48,691 nt of DNA from Oceanobacillus bengalensis (GTDB lineage Bacteria > Bacillota > Bacilli > Bacillales > Amphibacillaceae), in the NCBI RefSeq assembly GCF_003628445.1, contig NZ_RBZO01000030.1, forward strand, positions 1 through 48,691. The letters run 5' to 3'. Shown piece after piece: positions 7,128 to 16,058 of the stretch. A program made the translations under genes and the position numbers. How positions within the stretch are numbered: the first letter of the stretch is position 1; each line of letters starts with the position of its first letter. The notes beneath the pieces were generated by a model. It was not told the DNA's origin and made no database searches. It saw only the letters and a list, made by a program, of their open reading frames with translations.

Positions 7128-8675
7128 ATGATGACCTCTACAATTTTAGAAATGAAAAGCATAACAAAGACATTTCCAGGAGTTAAAGCGCTTGACGATG
7201 TTAATCTCCAAGTACAAGAGGGAGAAATACATGCTTTAATTGGTGAAAATGGTGCAGGTAAGTCAACTTTGATGAAAGTATTAAGTGGTGTCCATCCATA
7301 TGGTACATATTCAGGAGATATCGTTTATAAAGGGAATACATGTGAATTTAAGAATATTAATGACAGTGAAAATCTCGGTATCGTCATTGTTCACCAGGAA
7401 TTAGCATTAATTCCTGAATTATCAATTGCAGAGAATATATTCTTGGGGAATGAACGAGCAAAAAACGGAATCATTAATTGGAATGAGACAAGAAGGAAAA
7501 CGAGAGAATTACTTACGAAGGTAGGGCTTCATGTAAACGCTGAGGAGCAAATAAAGAATATTGGTGTTGGGCAACAACAGTTAGTAGAAATTGCTAAAGC
7601 ACTATCAAAAGAAGTGGAATTATTAATTCTGGATGAACCTACAGCTGCATTAAATGAAAAGGATACAGAGAACTTTTTGCAATTATTACTAGAATTTAAA
7701 AAACAAGGTATTACCTCTATTCTAATTTCCCATAAGTTAAAAGAGCTATTCAAAGTATCCGATAACATAACCGTTTTACGAGATGGGAAAACGATTAGTT
7801 CCTATTCACTGAAGAATGGTGATATAACAGAAAAACATATCATTAAAGATATGGTTGGACGTGACTTAGCAAACTTATACCCAGAGAGAAATCCGAATAT
7901 AAAAGATGAAGTCGTATTCGAAATAAAAGATTGGTCTGTTTATCATCCACTAGATTCCGAGAGACAAATATTACATGACGTTAATTTGAAAGTGAAGCGT
8001 GGAGAAATCGTTGGATTGGCAGGGCTAATGGGGGCAGGCAGAACAGAGCTTGCCATGAGTGTTTTTGGAAAGTCATATGGTAAAAAAATCACTGGACAAC
8101 TATTAAAAGATGGGAAAGAAATTGTGTTAAATCATGTTGATCAAGCGATAAAAAACGGGCTTGCATATGTTTCAGAAGATAGAAAAGAGTATGGTCTGAT
8201 ATTGATTGACTCCGTTAAAGACAATGTTACGTTGGCAAATCTTGAAAAGGTATCAAAGAAAAATATGATTGATAAAAATCTAGAGGTCACTCAAGCAGAA
8301 GAAATTAAATCGAAAATAAATATAAAAGCGCCAACCATCTATCAAAATACGGGTAACTTAAGTGGTGGTAACCAGCAGAAAGTAGTATTAGGGAAATGGA
8401 TATTTACCGACCCAGATATTTTAATTTTAGATGAGCCTACACGAGGGATAGATGTTGGGGCCAAATATGAAATATATAAAATTATTAATGACCTTGCTGA
8501 ACAAGGTAAAAGCATTATTGTCATTTCATCTGAATTGCCTGAACTTCTTGGGATATGTGATCGGATATATACGCTATGTGAAGGCAGGGTAACTGGAAGC
8601 CATGATAAAGAAGATGCAAGTCAGGAATCACTAATGACGTACATGACGGAAGTTGGAGGTCATTATAATGGATAA
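7128..8675 (+). CDS. gguA: Double-domain sugar ABC transporter ATPase (GguA/XylG/MglA type)
   Basis: 515 residues, the normal length for CUT2-family ATPases with two tandem nucleotide-binding domains. Domain 1 has Walker [10 protein letters not shown] (about 38-46), [19 protein letters not shown], and Walker [14 protein letters not shown]. Domain 2 has a degenerate Walker A ([10 protein letters not shown]), an intact signature LSGGNQQK and [15 protein letters not shown], the usual asymmetry of this family. It powers import through the permease encoded next. The SD AAAGGTG precedes tandem ATGs at 7128 and 7131. The last 8 nt overlap the permease gene, implying coupling. Confidence 0.92.
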   Translation: MMTSTILEMKSITKTFPGVKALDDVNLQVQEGEIHALIGENGAGKSTLMKVLSGVHPYGTYSGDIVYKGNTCEFKNINDSENLGIVIVHQELALIPELSIAENIFLGNERAKNGIINWNETRRKTRELLTKVGLHVNAEEQIKNIGVGQQQLVEIAKALSKEVELLILDEPTAALNEKDTENFLQLLLEFKKQGITSILISHKLKELFKVSDNITVLRDGKTISSYSLKNGDITEKHIIKDMVGRDLANLYPERNPNIKDEVVFEIKDWSVYHPLDSERQILHDVNLKVKRGEIVGLAGLMGAGRTELAMSVFGKSYGKKITGQLLKDGKEIVLNHVDQAIKNGLAYVSEDRKEYGLILIDSVKDNVTLANLEKVSKKNMIDKNLEVTQAEEIKSKINIKAPTIYQNTGNLSGGNQQKVVLGKWIFTDPDILILDEPTRGIDVGAKYEIYKIINDLAEQGKSIIVISSELPELLGICDRIYTLCEGRVTGSHDKEDASQESLMTYMTEVGGHYNG

Positions 8676-9825
8676 TATAAAACAATTCATTAACAATAAT
8701 GTCAAACAATATGGAATGATCATTGCTCTAGTAGGTATTGTCATTTTGTTTCAAATACTAACGGATGGTATCTTACTAACGCCTCTAAATATAACAAATA
8801 TAATTATGCAAAATAGTTATATTATCGTATTAGCTATCGGTATGTTAATTGTAATTATTACGGGAGAAATTGACTTATCAGTAGGTTCTGTCGCAGCATT
8901 TGTTGGGGCAATGGCAGGGATATTATTAGTAAATCAAGACTTGCCTATCATACTTTCGATTGTTCTATGTTTAGTTGTTGGTGCAGCTATTGGAGCATGG
9001 CAAGGTTTCTGGGTTGCATATGTAAGTATACCGTCATTCATCGTTACATTGGCAGGTATGTTGATTTTCCGTGGGTTAACATTGGTTGCGTTGCAAGGCC
9101 AAACCATCGCACCGTTTCCAGATGGTTTCCGTAGTTTAAGTTCCTCATTCTTACCAGAAGCGTTTGGTGGGGGAGAGCTTCATCTTCTAACACTATTAAT
9201 TGGGGTAGTACTCTCGGTCATTTATATAGTAAATGAAATAAAATTACGTAAATCAGATAGACAGTACAATATACAAGTACCATCGGCTATTCTATTTGCT
9301 ACGAAGCTCGCATTATTTGTTATCGTCATTAATTTATTTACGTATATGTTGGCATTGTATGAAGGAATCCCTTATGTTCTAATCATATTACTTGTCCTTG
9401 TTCTTGGATATACGTTTATGATGAATAAAACGATTTTAGGTAGACATATCTATTCCGTTGGTGGTAATGAAAAAGCTGCAAAATTATCTGGTGTAAAAAC
9501 AGCTAAAGTTAAATTCATCGCCTTCGTTAACATGGGCATCATGGCAGCACTTGCAGGACTTATATTTGCTGGACGATTGAATGCAGCTACACCTCAAGCG
9601 GGTAACTTGTTTGAACTAGATGCAATTGCAGCAGCTGTTATCGGTGGTGCATCATTTACCGGGGGTGTTGGTCGAGTATTCGGTGCAGTCATTGGTGCGT
9701 TAGTAATGGGTGTACTCAATAACGGGATGTCGTTAATGGGGATTGGTATTGACTGGCAGCAAGCGATTAAAGGATTAGTTTTATTAGCTGCAGTAGCTTT
9801 TGATGTTTTAAGTAAAAAGAAATAA
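8668..9825 (+). CDS. gguB: CUT2 sugar ABC permease (GguB/XylH type)
   Basis: 385 residues and strongly hydrophobic, with about ten membrane segments. It contains the BPD_transp_2 motifs [38 protein letters not shown] and [27 protein letters not shown] at 8668 (GTTGGAGGTC upstream) overlaps the ATPase stop within ATGGATAA; an in-frame TTG at 8653 is less likely. With GguA and ChvE it completes a monosaccharide importer. An extended loop around residues 175-205 fits the GguB/XylH subgroup rather than RbsC. A terminator follows at 9836. Confidence 0.92.
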   Translation: MDNIKQFINNNVKQYGMIIALVGIVILFQILTDGILLTPLNITNIIMQNSYIIVLAIGMLIVIITGEIDLSVGSVAAFVGAMAGILLVNQDLPIILSIVLCLVVGAAIGAWQGFWVAYVSIPSFIVTLAGMLIFRGLTLVALQGQTIAPFPDGFRSLSSSFLPEAFGGGELHLLTLLIGVVLSVIYIVNEIKLRKSDRQYNIQVPSAILFATKLALFVIVINLFTYMLALYEGIPYVLIILLVLVLGYTFMMNKTILGRHIYSVGGNEKAAKLSGVKTAKVKFIAFVNMGIMAALAGLIFAGRLNAATPQAGNLFELDAIAAAVIGGASFTGGVGRVFGAVIGALVMGVLNNGMSLMGIGIDWQQAIKGLVLLAAVAFDVLSKKK

Positions 9826-9835
9826 GATTAGTAGA

Positions 9836-9865
9836 GAAAGCTAGTAGTTTTATAGCTTTCTTTTG
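9836..9865 (+). terminator. Terminator of the chvE-gguA-gguB operon
   Basis: GAAAGCTA (9836-9843) pairs with TAGCTTTC (9853-9860), followed by TTTTGCTTTG. Confidence 0.75.
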
Positions 9866-9915
9866 CTTTGTATATCATCTAAACTGACAGTATTAGCGTG
9901 GTTGTATTAATTTGT

Positions 9916-9927
9916 ACAAACGTTTGT
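9916..9927. promoter_or_regulatory. LacI-family-like palindrome before the oxidoreductase gene
   Basis: ACAAACGTTTGT is a perfect 12-bp palindrome with a central CG step, 26 nt before the ATG, and is overlapped on its left by TTTGTAC (AraR-half-site-like). Likely an operator for a LacI/GalR-family or AraR repressor; the regulator is not identified in this window. Confidence 0.5.
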
Positions 9928-9952
9928 TTTAATTCATTGAGGAGGATAAGTC

Positions 9953-10948
9953 ATGGAAAAAATAAAATGGGGAATTTTAAGTACAGCAAATATTGCGCAA
10001 AAGGAGTTGTTTCCTGCTTTTATGCGTTCAACAAATGCGGAGGTTGTTGCAATAGCTAGTAGAAACGGGAATAGAGCTAGAGCAGTAGCCGATAAGTTCC
10101 AAATTGAGACTGTTTATAATAGTTATGATGAATTATTAAATGACCCAGCCATTCAAGCGGTTTACATTCCATTACCAAATCATTTACATAAAGAATGGGT
10201 AATAAAGGCAGCGGAAAAAGGGAAGCATGTTTTATGCGAGAAACCAGCTGGCTTGGATGCAAATGAGGTAAAAGAAATGATTGCTGTTTGTGAGGAAAAC
10301 AATGTTCTTTTTATGGAGGCATTTATGTATCATTTCCATCCTCAGCATGAGCGTGTGCGACAGATTATCGATGTGGGGGAAATTGGAGAGGTTAAGTATA
10401 TGCGTGCTGCATTTTCATTCTACTTGCGTGACAAGGAAGACAATATTCGCATGGGTCATGTGAAAGGTGGAGGAAGTTTATATGATGTTGGATGTTATTG
10501 CATCCATTCCATCAGGAACATTTTTCGTGAAGAACCAGAAATAGTGTACGCTGATGCGGTAGTAGACCCACACTATACTGTTGATACGGATGTTTATGGG
10601 CAATTACTATTTGCTAGTGGAAAGAGAGCAACCTTTGATGCGAGTTTTGGATTGGTTAATCGGAATGAATATGAGGTTATAGGGACAAAAGGAAAAATTG
10701 TCGTTCCTAGAGCATACCGTCCTGACAAAAAGGGTGGAGATGGAATCGTAATTGTCGAAAAACCTGAAGTTACTCGGAAGGAAATCGTTAACGGTGATCA
10801 ATATCGTAATGAAATTGAACATCTTTCAGAAGCGATTCAACAGGGGGAAAAGCATTTGAAGCTAAGTCATACAAATACGATTAATAATATGAAGGTAATG
10901 GATGCATGCTTTGAATCAATGAAAACCGCAGAAAAGTATAAAATGTAG
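9953..10948 (+). CDS. Gfo/Idh/MocA-family NAD(P)-dependent oxidoreductase
   Basis: 331 residues, the usual length. The N-terminal Rossmann fold begins KWGILSTANIAQKELFPAF, the cofactor-binding GEKP-type motif is CEKPAG with Glu96, Lys97 and Pro98, and the C-terminal alpha/beta domain has GGSLYDVGCYCIH near residue 180, where the catalytic His/Tyr region lies. Substrates in this superfamily are sugars, inositols and their derivatives; the sequence resembles the D-xylose/dihydrodiol dehydrogenase branch, but specificity cannot be read. GAGGAGG precedes ATG at good spacing. It has its own operator-like palindrome and stands between the ChvE transporter operon and a tandem-repeat array, suggesting a role in metabolism of a sugar taken up by that transporter. 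Confidence 0.85.
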   Translation: MEKIKWGILSTANIAQKELFPAFMRSTNAEVVAIASRNGNRARAVADKFQIETVYNSYDELLNDPAIQAVYIPLPNHLHKEWVIKAAEKGKHVLCEKPAGLDANEVKEMIAVCEENNVLFMEAFMYHFHPQHERVRQIIDVGEIGEVKYMRAAFSFYLRDKEDNIRMGHVKGGGSLYDVGCYCIHSIRNIFREEPEIVYADAVVDPHYTVDTDVYGQLLFASGKRATFDASFGLVNRNEYEVIGTKGKIVVPRAYRPDKKGGDGIVIVEKPEVTRKEIVNGDQYRNEIEHLSEAIQQGEKHLKLSHTNTINNMKVMDACFESMKTAEKYKM

Positions 10949-10984
10949 TTTAGGAGCTGGGTAGGTGGAATTGTGTGGACGGGT

Positions 10985-11600
10985 GCGGTGAATTGGGAAT
11001 CGCGTACGGCGAGGGGGGGGGGGGATCGAGCATACTCGTGGAAAAATCGCGCAAGGCGAGCGTGAAATCGAGCGCACTCGTGGAAAAATCGCGCAAGGTG
11101 AGCGTGAAATCGAGTATACTCGTGGAAAAATCGCGCAAGGTGAGCGTGAAATCGAGCATACTCGTGGGTGAAATCGCGCAAGGTGAGCTTGAAATCGAGC
11201 GCACTCGTGGGTGAAATCGCGCAAGGCGAGTGTGAAATCGAGCATACTCGGGGGGAGAAATCGCGCAAGGTGAATGGGAAATCGAGCGCACTCGGGGGGA
11301 GAAATCGCGCAAGGTGAATGGGAAATCGAGCGCACTCGTGGGAAAATCGCGCAAGGTGAGCGTGAACTCGAGCATACTCGTGGAAAAATCGCGCAAGGCG
11401 AGCGTGAACTCGAGCGCACTCGGGGGGAGAAATCGCGCAAGGTAAGTGTGAAATCGAGCATACTCGTGGAAAAATCGCGCAAGGTGAGTGAGAAATCGAG
11501 CATACTCAGTGAGAAATCGCGCATGAGCTCTAGTAATTCGCGCACCCTCATGAGAAAATCGATTGTGAGCTCCACAAAATCGCGCATGCACACTAATAAT
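10985..11600. repeat. Tandem array 1: about 12 units of 42-44 bp built from two 21-bp halves
   Basis: Successive TCGCGCAAGG motifs start at 11047, 11089, 11131, 11174, 11217, 11261, 11305, 11347, 11389, 11433 and 11475, with a last degenerate one at 11517. Each unit is two related 21-mers, one around AAATCGCGCAAGG and one around AAATCGAGCATACTC or AAATCGAGCGCACTC. The second half contains the small palindrome CGAG-NNNN-CTCG. GC content far exceeds the genes around it. Indels of 1-2 bp between units break any reading frame, so the long ORFs across it on both strands are not genes. It fills the gap between the oxidoreductase and NERD genes. Confidence 0.9.
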
Positions 11601-11784
11601 TCGAGTGTCATTAAATAAAAAATAAATTCTCTAAAATTAAAAAACACCAATTATAAAAAGATTAGTTTTCCTATTTCTCTTAAGTCATTACGCAAATTTC
11701 ACACTGTTGAATCAACAAGAAATAAAGATTCCTCCTTTTGACGAATATGCACCAGTTGCTAAACTAAAAGAAAGGAGGAATTTT

Positions 11785-12714
11785 ATGAATATCAAAAAGC
11801 TACGCTATCCAATCGTTCTAAGAAAATACGAAATTTTATATCAACGTTTAATTAATAAACAAGCAGAAATTGAATATGAATTGGCTAAGCAGCGAAAGGG
11901 TTATGCTGGTGAAGTTAATTTCAGCTATTATCTTAATCTTTTGGCATATAAATTTACAGCACTTCAGGATGTTTGTCTCGTGATTAATAGCCAGCAAACG
12001 CAAATCGACAACATCGTTATTAGCCCAAATGCTATTCACATCATAGAAGTAAAAAATTATATAGATATAATTACCTTTGACCACAATCTAAAGCAATTGA
12101 TTCTTGCTGATGGCGAGAAGGAGAGTGGCATTACCTACCCCATTTCCCAAGTAGAAATTCAAGCAATAAAACTCAAGCTTTGGCTTCGGGAACAAGGGCT
12201 TCCTTCCATACCAATCTACTATTATGTTGCGATTAGCAAACCGAGTACAAAGATCAAAGTTATTGGAGATCAAGAGGAGGTTGCTAGAATTGTAACTCAT
12301 GCAGAAGATATTCCTTCAAAGATATTACTGAATGAAGAAAGTTTCTCAAGCACTGCGAATTTTCCCCATCAAAAAATCGGCTACGCAATCAAAAACGCCT
12401 CCACTGAATACAATTTCGATGTGATGAAAAGACATGAAATAAACTATTCAGATTTAGTTAAAGGTGTAATCTGTCCTGACTGTAAAGCGATAGGAATTAC
12501 GCGCGTACATGGTGGATGGTACTGCAGAAGATGCCAACGGAAATATAGGAACGCACATATTTCTGCTATTAATGATTATTTACTCCTGGTTAAGCCCTGG
12601 ATAAGGAATTTTGAATGTGTAGATTGGCTAAATATTAATTCTAGGAATGTAGCAACAAGAATCCTAAGAAACGCAGCATTAACCTATGACTCTGAAAAAG
12701 GGTATTGGAGATAG
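11785..12714 (+). CDS. NERD-domain protein with a C-terminal zinc ribbon
   Basis: 309 residues from ATG at 11785, chosen because AAAGGAGG stands 6 nt upstream; a TTG at 11707 would be longer but lacks an SD. Residues about 35-170 form a NERD (nuclease-related) domain: GYAGEVNFSYYL with the family Gly-Glu, QIDNIVISPNAIHIIEVKNY with the D...E-x-K nuclease-like triad, and ITYPISQVEIQAIKL. Residues about 252-272 carry CPDC...CRRC, a four-Cys zinc ribbon, common in NERD proteins. NERD proteins are presumed DNA-acting, but most are uncharacterised. The gene is bracketed by GC-rich tandem arrays 1 and 2, which share a sub-repeat; this is its most interesting feature. Confidence 0.85.
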   Translation: MNIKKLRYPIVLRKYEILYQRLINKQAEIEYELAKQRKGYAGEVNFSYYLNLLAYKFTALQDVCLVINSQQTQIDNIVISPNAIHIIEVKNYIDIITFDHNLKQLILADGEKESGITYPISQVEIQAIKLKLWLREQGLPSIPIYYYVAISKPSTKIKVIGDQEEVARIVTHAEDIPSKILLNEESFSSTANFPHQKIGYAIKNASTEYNFDVMKRHEINYSDLVKGVICPDCKAIGITRVHGGWYCRRCQRKYRNAHISAINDYLLLVKPWIRNFECVDWLNINSRNVATRILRNAALTYDSEKGYWR

Positions 12715-12759
12715 GGTTGGGGGTTGGGGGTACAGAAAATGCGCAGATTTTAGGAGAAT

Positions 12760-13660
12760 TCGCGCGAGATCATAGAAAGTTCGAGCGAGGAACGCGGAAA
12801 CTCGCGCACCACCACCCACGAAAAATCGAGCGAGGGTCGCGGAAACTCGCGCGCCACCACCTACGAGAAAACGAGCGAGGAACGCGGAAACTCGCGCACC
12901 ACCACCCACGAAAAATCGAGCGAGGGTCGCGGAAACTCGCGCGCCACCACCTACGAGAAAACGAGCGAGGAACGCGGAAACTCGCGCGCCACCCACGAAA
13001 AATCGAGCGAGGGTCGCGGAAAATCGCGCGTCACCCACGAAAAATCGAGCAAGGAACGCGGAAAATCGCGCGCCACCAACGAAAAATCGAGCGAGGAACG
13101 CGGAAAATCGCGCACTACCCACGAAAAATCGAGCGGGGATCGCGGAAACTCGCGCATCACCTCCCACGAGAAACCGAGTGAGGAACGCGGAAAATCGCGC
13201 ATCACCACCCACGAAAAATCGAGCGGGGATCGCGGGAAATCGCGCGCCACCCACGAAAAACCGAGCGAGGAACGCGGAAACTCGCGCACAACCCACGAGA
13301 AACCGAGCGAGTATCGCGGGAAATCGCGCACCACCACCCACGAAAAATCGAGCGGGGATCGCGGAAACTCGCGCATCACCCACGAGAAACCGAGCGAGGA
13401 ACGCGGAAACTCGCGCACTACCCACGAGAAATCGAGCGAGTATCGCGGAAACTCGCGCATCACCATCCACGAAAAATCGAGCGAGGATCGCAAAAATTCG
13501 CGCACCACCCACGAAAAATCGAGCGAGTATCGCGGAAACTCGCGCGCCACCCACGAAAAATCGAGCAAGGAACGCGAAAAATCGCGCGCCACCCAAGAAA
13601 AATCGAGCGAGGATCGTGAAAATTCGCGCACCACCCACGAAAACTCGCGCACCACCACAA
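12760..13660. repeat. Tandem array 2: about 21 units of 42 or 45 bp, GC-rich
   Basis: Units consist of a CCCACGAAAAATCGAGCG half and a GATCGCGGAAACTCGCGC half, again two related ~21-mers. The first units are 45 bp because they carry ACCACC instead of ACC; most later ones are 42 bp. Substitutions are scattered (GAGGAA/GAGGAT/GGGGAT, AAATCG/AACTCG). All six frames stay open for hundreds of codons because the unit lacks stop triplets; the predicted proteins (Arg/Ala/Phe-rich) have no credible start or composition. It lies between the NERD stop and the ROK promoter. Same core (AAATCGCGC/AAATCGAGC) as arrays 1 and 4. Confidence 0.9.
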
Positions 13661-13733
13661 CCACATTCACCCGCCCGCACCACCCTTGCCCATCATCAAA
13701 CCGAAACAATAAATAAAACCCAACTCCAAAACA

Positions 13734-13762
13734 TTAATTAATTTAACTAACTATGATATAAT
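13734..13762 (+). promoter_or_regulatory. ROK gene promoter with candidate ROK operator
   Basis: TTAATTAATTTAACTAA (13734-13750) is followed by a TATAAT -10 at 13757-13762; the operator would cover the -35 and spacer. The 17-mer matches those at 19777 and 20160 with one substitution, which points to autoregulation. Confidence 0.6.
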
Positions 13763-13798
13763 AAAGCTAAGAGTAATCATTAGTTTGGAGGGTTTTTC

Positions 13799-14965
13799 AT
13801 GCAGCAACGTGGTACATTTCAATTAATGAAGTCAGTAAATAAATCAATTATTTTAAATAAGATTCGTACTTCTGAACCAATTTCAAGGGCGCAAATTGCG
13901 AAGGAGACGAGTCTTACCCCTCCAACAGTCAGTAGTATTGTGAAGGAACTGATTGAGCAGGGATTGGTGAGGGAGAGTACGCTTGGAACGTCCAGTGGTG
14001 GTAGGAAGCCGACGATGTTACATATTAACAATGATGCTTTTTATGTTATTGGAGTAGATGCGGGGCCAGAGACGGTGGAATGCATTCTTTCTGATTTGAA
14101 GGGGCAGGTTTTTCAGCGGACGTCAAGTTCGATTAAGAGTCAGTTAACAAATGATGAATTTGTTTCGATTTTAAAACAGAACATCCATGCACTACTGCAG
14201 CTATCAAGCGTTGATCATGAGAAGATTATTGGTATTGGGGTTGCGATGCATGGGGTAGTTGATGTGGAGACGGGAATGTCCCTTGTTGCTCCAAATCTAA
14301 ACTTACGTGATATCCCAATCAAGGATAGGTTGGAAGAGGAATTCCATATTACGGTTAAAGTTGAGAATGATGCGCGTGCGATGGCGCTAGGGGAATCCTG
14401 GTTTGGTGGCCATGATGATGTAGATAGCATGGTTGCTGTAAATATTGGACGTGGTGTTGGTGCGGGTGTTGTGATTGGTGGGAAGCTATATCATGGGGCA
14501 CAGGATATTGCCGGTGAGCTTGGTCATATGACAATTGATTTGCATGGCGCCATTTGTGAGTGCGGAAATCCTGGTTGCCTGCAAACATTCGTAAGTGGAG
14601 ATGCAATCGTTGAGCGTGCGAGAAAACAAGCAGAAGATATGAACATTCGAACTGGTCATGATGTGTACAAAGAAGCAAAACAAGGCAATGAGAGCTACAT
14701 CCATATATTGCAAGAAACAGGTGGAATTATTGGTATTGGCTTAACAAACCTTATTCATCTAATTAACCCAAGAAAAATTGTGTTAGGTGGTGGGGTGTTG
14801 AAAAGTGAAGAATTTATGATGCCAAAAATTATTGAAACCATTCAGCAAAGAGCTCTAACCCATAAAGCAAGACAGACAGAGGTGGTAGTGACCCAGCTTG
14901 GAGATGATGCAACATTACTTGGAGCTGTGTCGTTACTATTAGTAGAATTATTCGATCCGGTTTGA
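13799..14965 (+). CDS. ROK-family transcriptional repressor, probable regulator of the galactose/sulfated-glycan genes
   Basis: 388 residues. The N-terminal winged helix (about 24-60) reads SRAQIAKETSLTPPTVSSIVKELIEQG; the ROK domain follows with GVDAGPETVECILSDL, VNIGRGVGAGVVIGGKLYHGA, AGELGHMTI and the zinc-binding cluster Cys253, Cys255 and Cys260 in CECGNPGC. This is XylR/NagC-type architecture. It is convergent with the gal operon and shares a 30-bp class of AT-rich operator with galK and the SBP gene, so the inducer is probably galactose or a galactoside derivative. The kinase-type sugar site may be regulatory only. TTTGGAGGG precedes ATG. A long bidirectional terminator follows. Confidence 0.85.
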   Translation: MQQRGTFQLMKSVNKSIILNKIRTSEPISRAQIAKETSLTPPTVSSIVKELIEQGLVRESTLGTSSGGRKPTMLHINNDAFYVIGVDAGPETVECILSDLKGQVFQRTSSSIKSQLTNDEFVSILKQNIHALLQLSSVDHEKIIGIGVAMHGVVDVETGMSLVAPNLNLRDIPIKDRLEEEFHITVKVENDARAMALGESWFGGHDDVDSMVAVNIGRGVGAGVVIGGKLYHGAQDIAGELGHMTIDLHGAICECGNPGCLQTFVSGDAIVERARKQAEDMNIRTGHDVYKEAKQGNESYIHILQETGGIIGIGLTNLIHLINPRKIVLGGGVLKSEEFMMPKIIETIQQRALTHKARQTEVVVTQLGDDATLLGAVSLLLVELFDPV

Positions 14966-15013
14966 AAATAAATAAGCGGAAGCCACTCAATAATGGCTTC
15001 CGCTTATTTATTT
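14966..15013. terminator. Bidirectional terminator between the ROK gene and galM
   Basis: A 20-bp stem (14966-14985 with 14994-15013), core AATAAGCGGAAGCCA / TGGCTTCCGCTTATT, with A/T-rich ends on both sides so it works in both directions. Confidence 0.9.
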
Positions 15014-16050
15014 TAACCCTCTACACCAAACGTAAATACTGTCTGCCTCTTATAAACCTCTTCCGCATTCAAAATCACACTCGGAAAACCTTCATGATGT
15101 AAGGAGGCAGGGGAGGCTTGTGTCTCGAAACAAACTCCAAGGTATTTCTCGGAAAAAGCCTCTTTAAATTCTAAGCTATCATCTAGCATGTTGGAAGTAT
15201 ACATAACGACGCCTGGTTGATTTGTATGAACAGTTAGAACGCGTCCACTTTGCTCATCGCGCACAACGATCTTTTCTTCACGATTATCGTCAAAAATAAA
15301 GTAATGATCATAGCCATTTCCGGCAATTTTATTTTGCTCAAAACCAGACTCAAATCCAGTCCGAAGCAAATTTCCACGACGAAAATCATATGGAGTGCCA
15401 TCTACTTCAAGTAGCTTGCCAGTAGGTATCAACTGTTCATCAAGTTCCACAAATTTACTGCTTTCCATTGTCACATGATGTCCTCCAACAGGACTCCTTA
15501 AATTCCCACTAAGGTTAAAATAGGAATGATTCGTCATTGTGAATGCTGTTTTTTGATCACTATTTGCTGTATATGTTAAGCTAAGCTGATTGGCGTTGTT
15601 TAATTCATAGGTAACGGTTATATCAACGTTTCCAGGGTATCCACCTTCACCGCAGGCACTATGATAATGAAGGTTCAATCCAATCGTTTCTGCTGTTTCA
15701 AAGGGCACAACTTCCCAAATGACGGAATGAAAACCTGCTGGCCCACCGTGTAAGTGGTTCTCGCCATCATTTTCTTCCAAATGGTATGTTTTACCATCAA
15801 GCTCAAAAGAAGCGCCTTGTATTCTTCCCGCAACTCGACCTACAAGTGCACCGAAAAAGTTCGAATCTGAAACATAATGTTGATAATCCTTGTACCCAAG
15901 GACGACATTTTCTAGCATACCGTCTCTATCGGGTACTAGTATTCTAGTAATGATCCCGCCATAGTTTAGAATACTAACAGCCATTCCCTGGTCATTTGTT
16001 AGCGTAAATTCTTTCCATTTTCCTAAAATTTCTTTCGTTTCTATCTTCAT
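15013..16050 (-). CDS. galM: Aldose 1-epimerase (galactose mutarotase)
   Basis: 345 residues from ATG at 16050 (AGGTG just upstream; an in-frame GTG lies two codons earlier). Mutarotases interconvert beta- and alpha-galactose so that GalK can use it. Family motifs: SILNYGGIITRILVPDRDG, FGALVGRVAGRI, NHLHGG with the His of the substrate pocket, TMTNHSYFNL with the second catalytic His, and CFETQASP carrying the catalytic Glu. It is last in galK-galE-galT-galM, separated from galT by only 8 nt, and cytoplasmic (no signal peptide). Confidence 0.93.
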   Translation of the reverse strand: MKIETKEILGKWKEFTLTNDQGMAVSILNYGGIITRILVPDRDGMLENVVLGYKDYQHYVSDSNFFGALVGRVAGRIQGASFELDGKTYHLEENDGENHLHGGPAGFHSVIWEVVPFETAETIGLNLHYHSACGEGGYPGNVDITVTYELNNANQLSLTYTANSDQKTAFTMTNHSYFNLSGNLRSPVGGHHVTMESSKFVELDEQLIPTGKLLEVDGTPYDFRRGNLLRTGFESGFEQNKIAGNGYDHYFIFDDNREEKIVVRDEQSGRVLTVHTNQPGVVMYTSNMLDDSLEFKEAFSEKYLGVCFETQASPASLHHEGFPSVILNAEEVYKRQTVFTFGVEG

Positions 16051-16058
16051 ATTCACAC

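Noticed and set aside
10985-11600. CRISPR array
   Set aside because: No unique spacers, units contiguous and degenerate, no cas genes. The same holds for arrays 2, 3 and 4.
10916-11650. Long ORFs on both strands across array 1 (up to 244 codons)
   Set aside because: They follow from a repeat unit without stop triplets; unit lengths of 42, 43 and 44 bp shift any frame, there is no SD, and composition is not protein-like.
12679-13741. Overlapping ORFs up to 334 codons across array 2
   Set aside because: Open on both strands and several frames, with the same low-complexity cause; no SD and they run into the ROK leader or NERD end.
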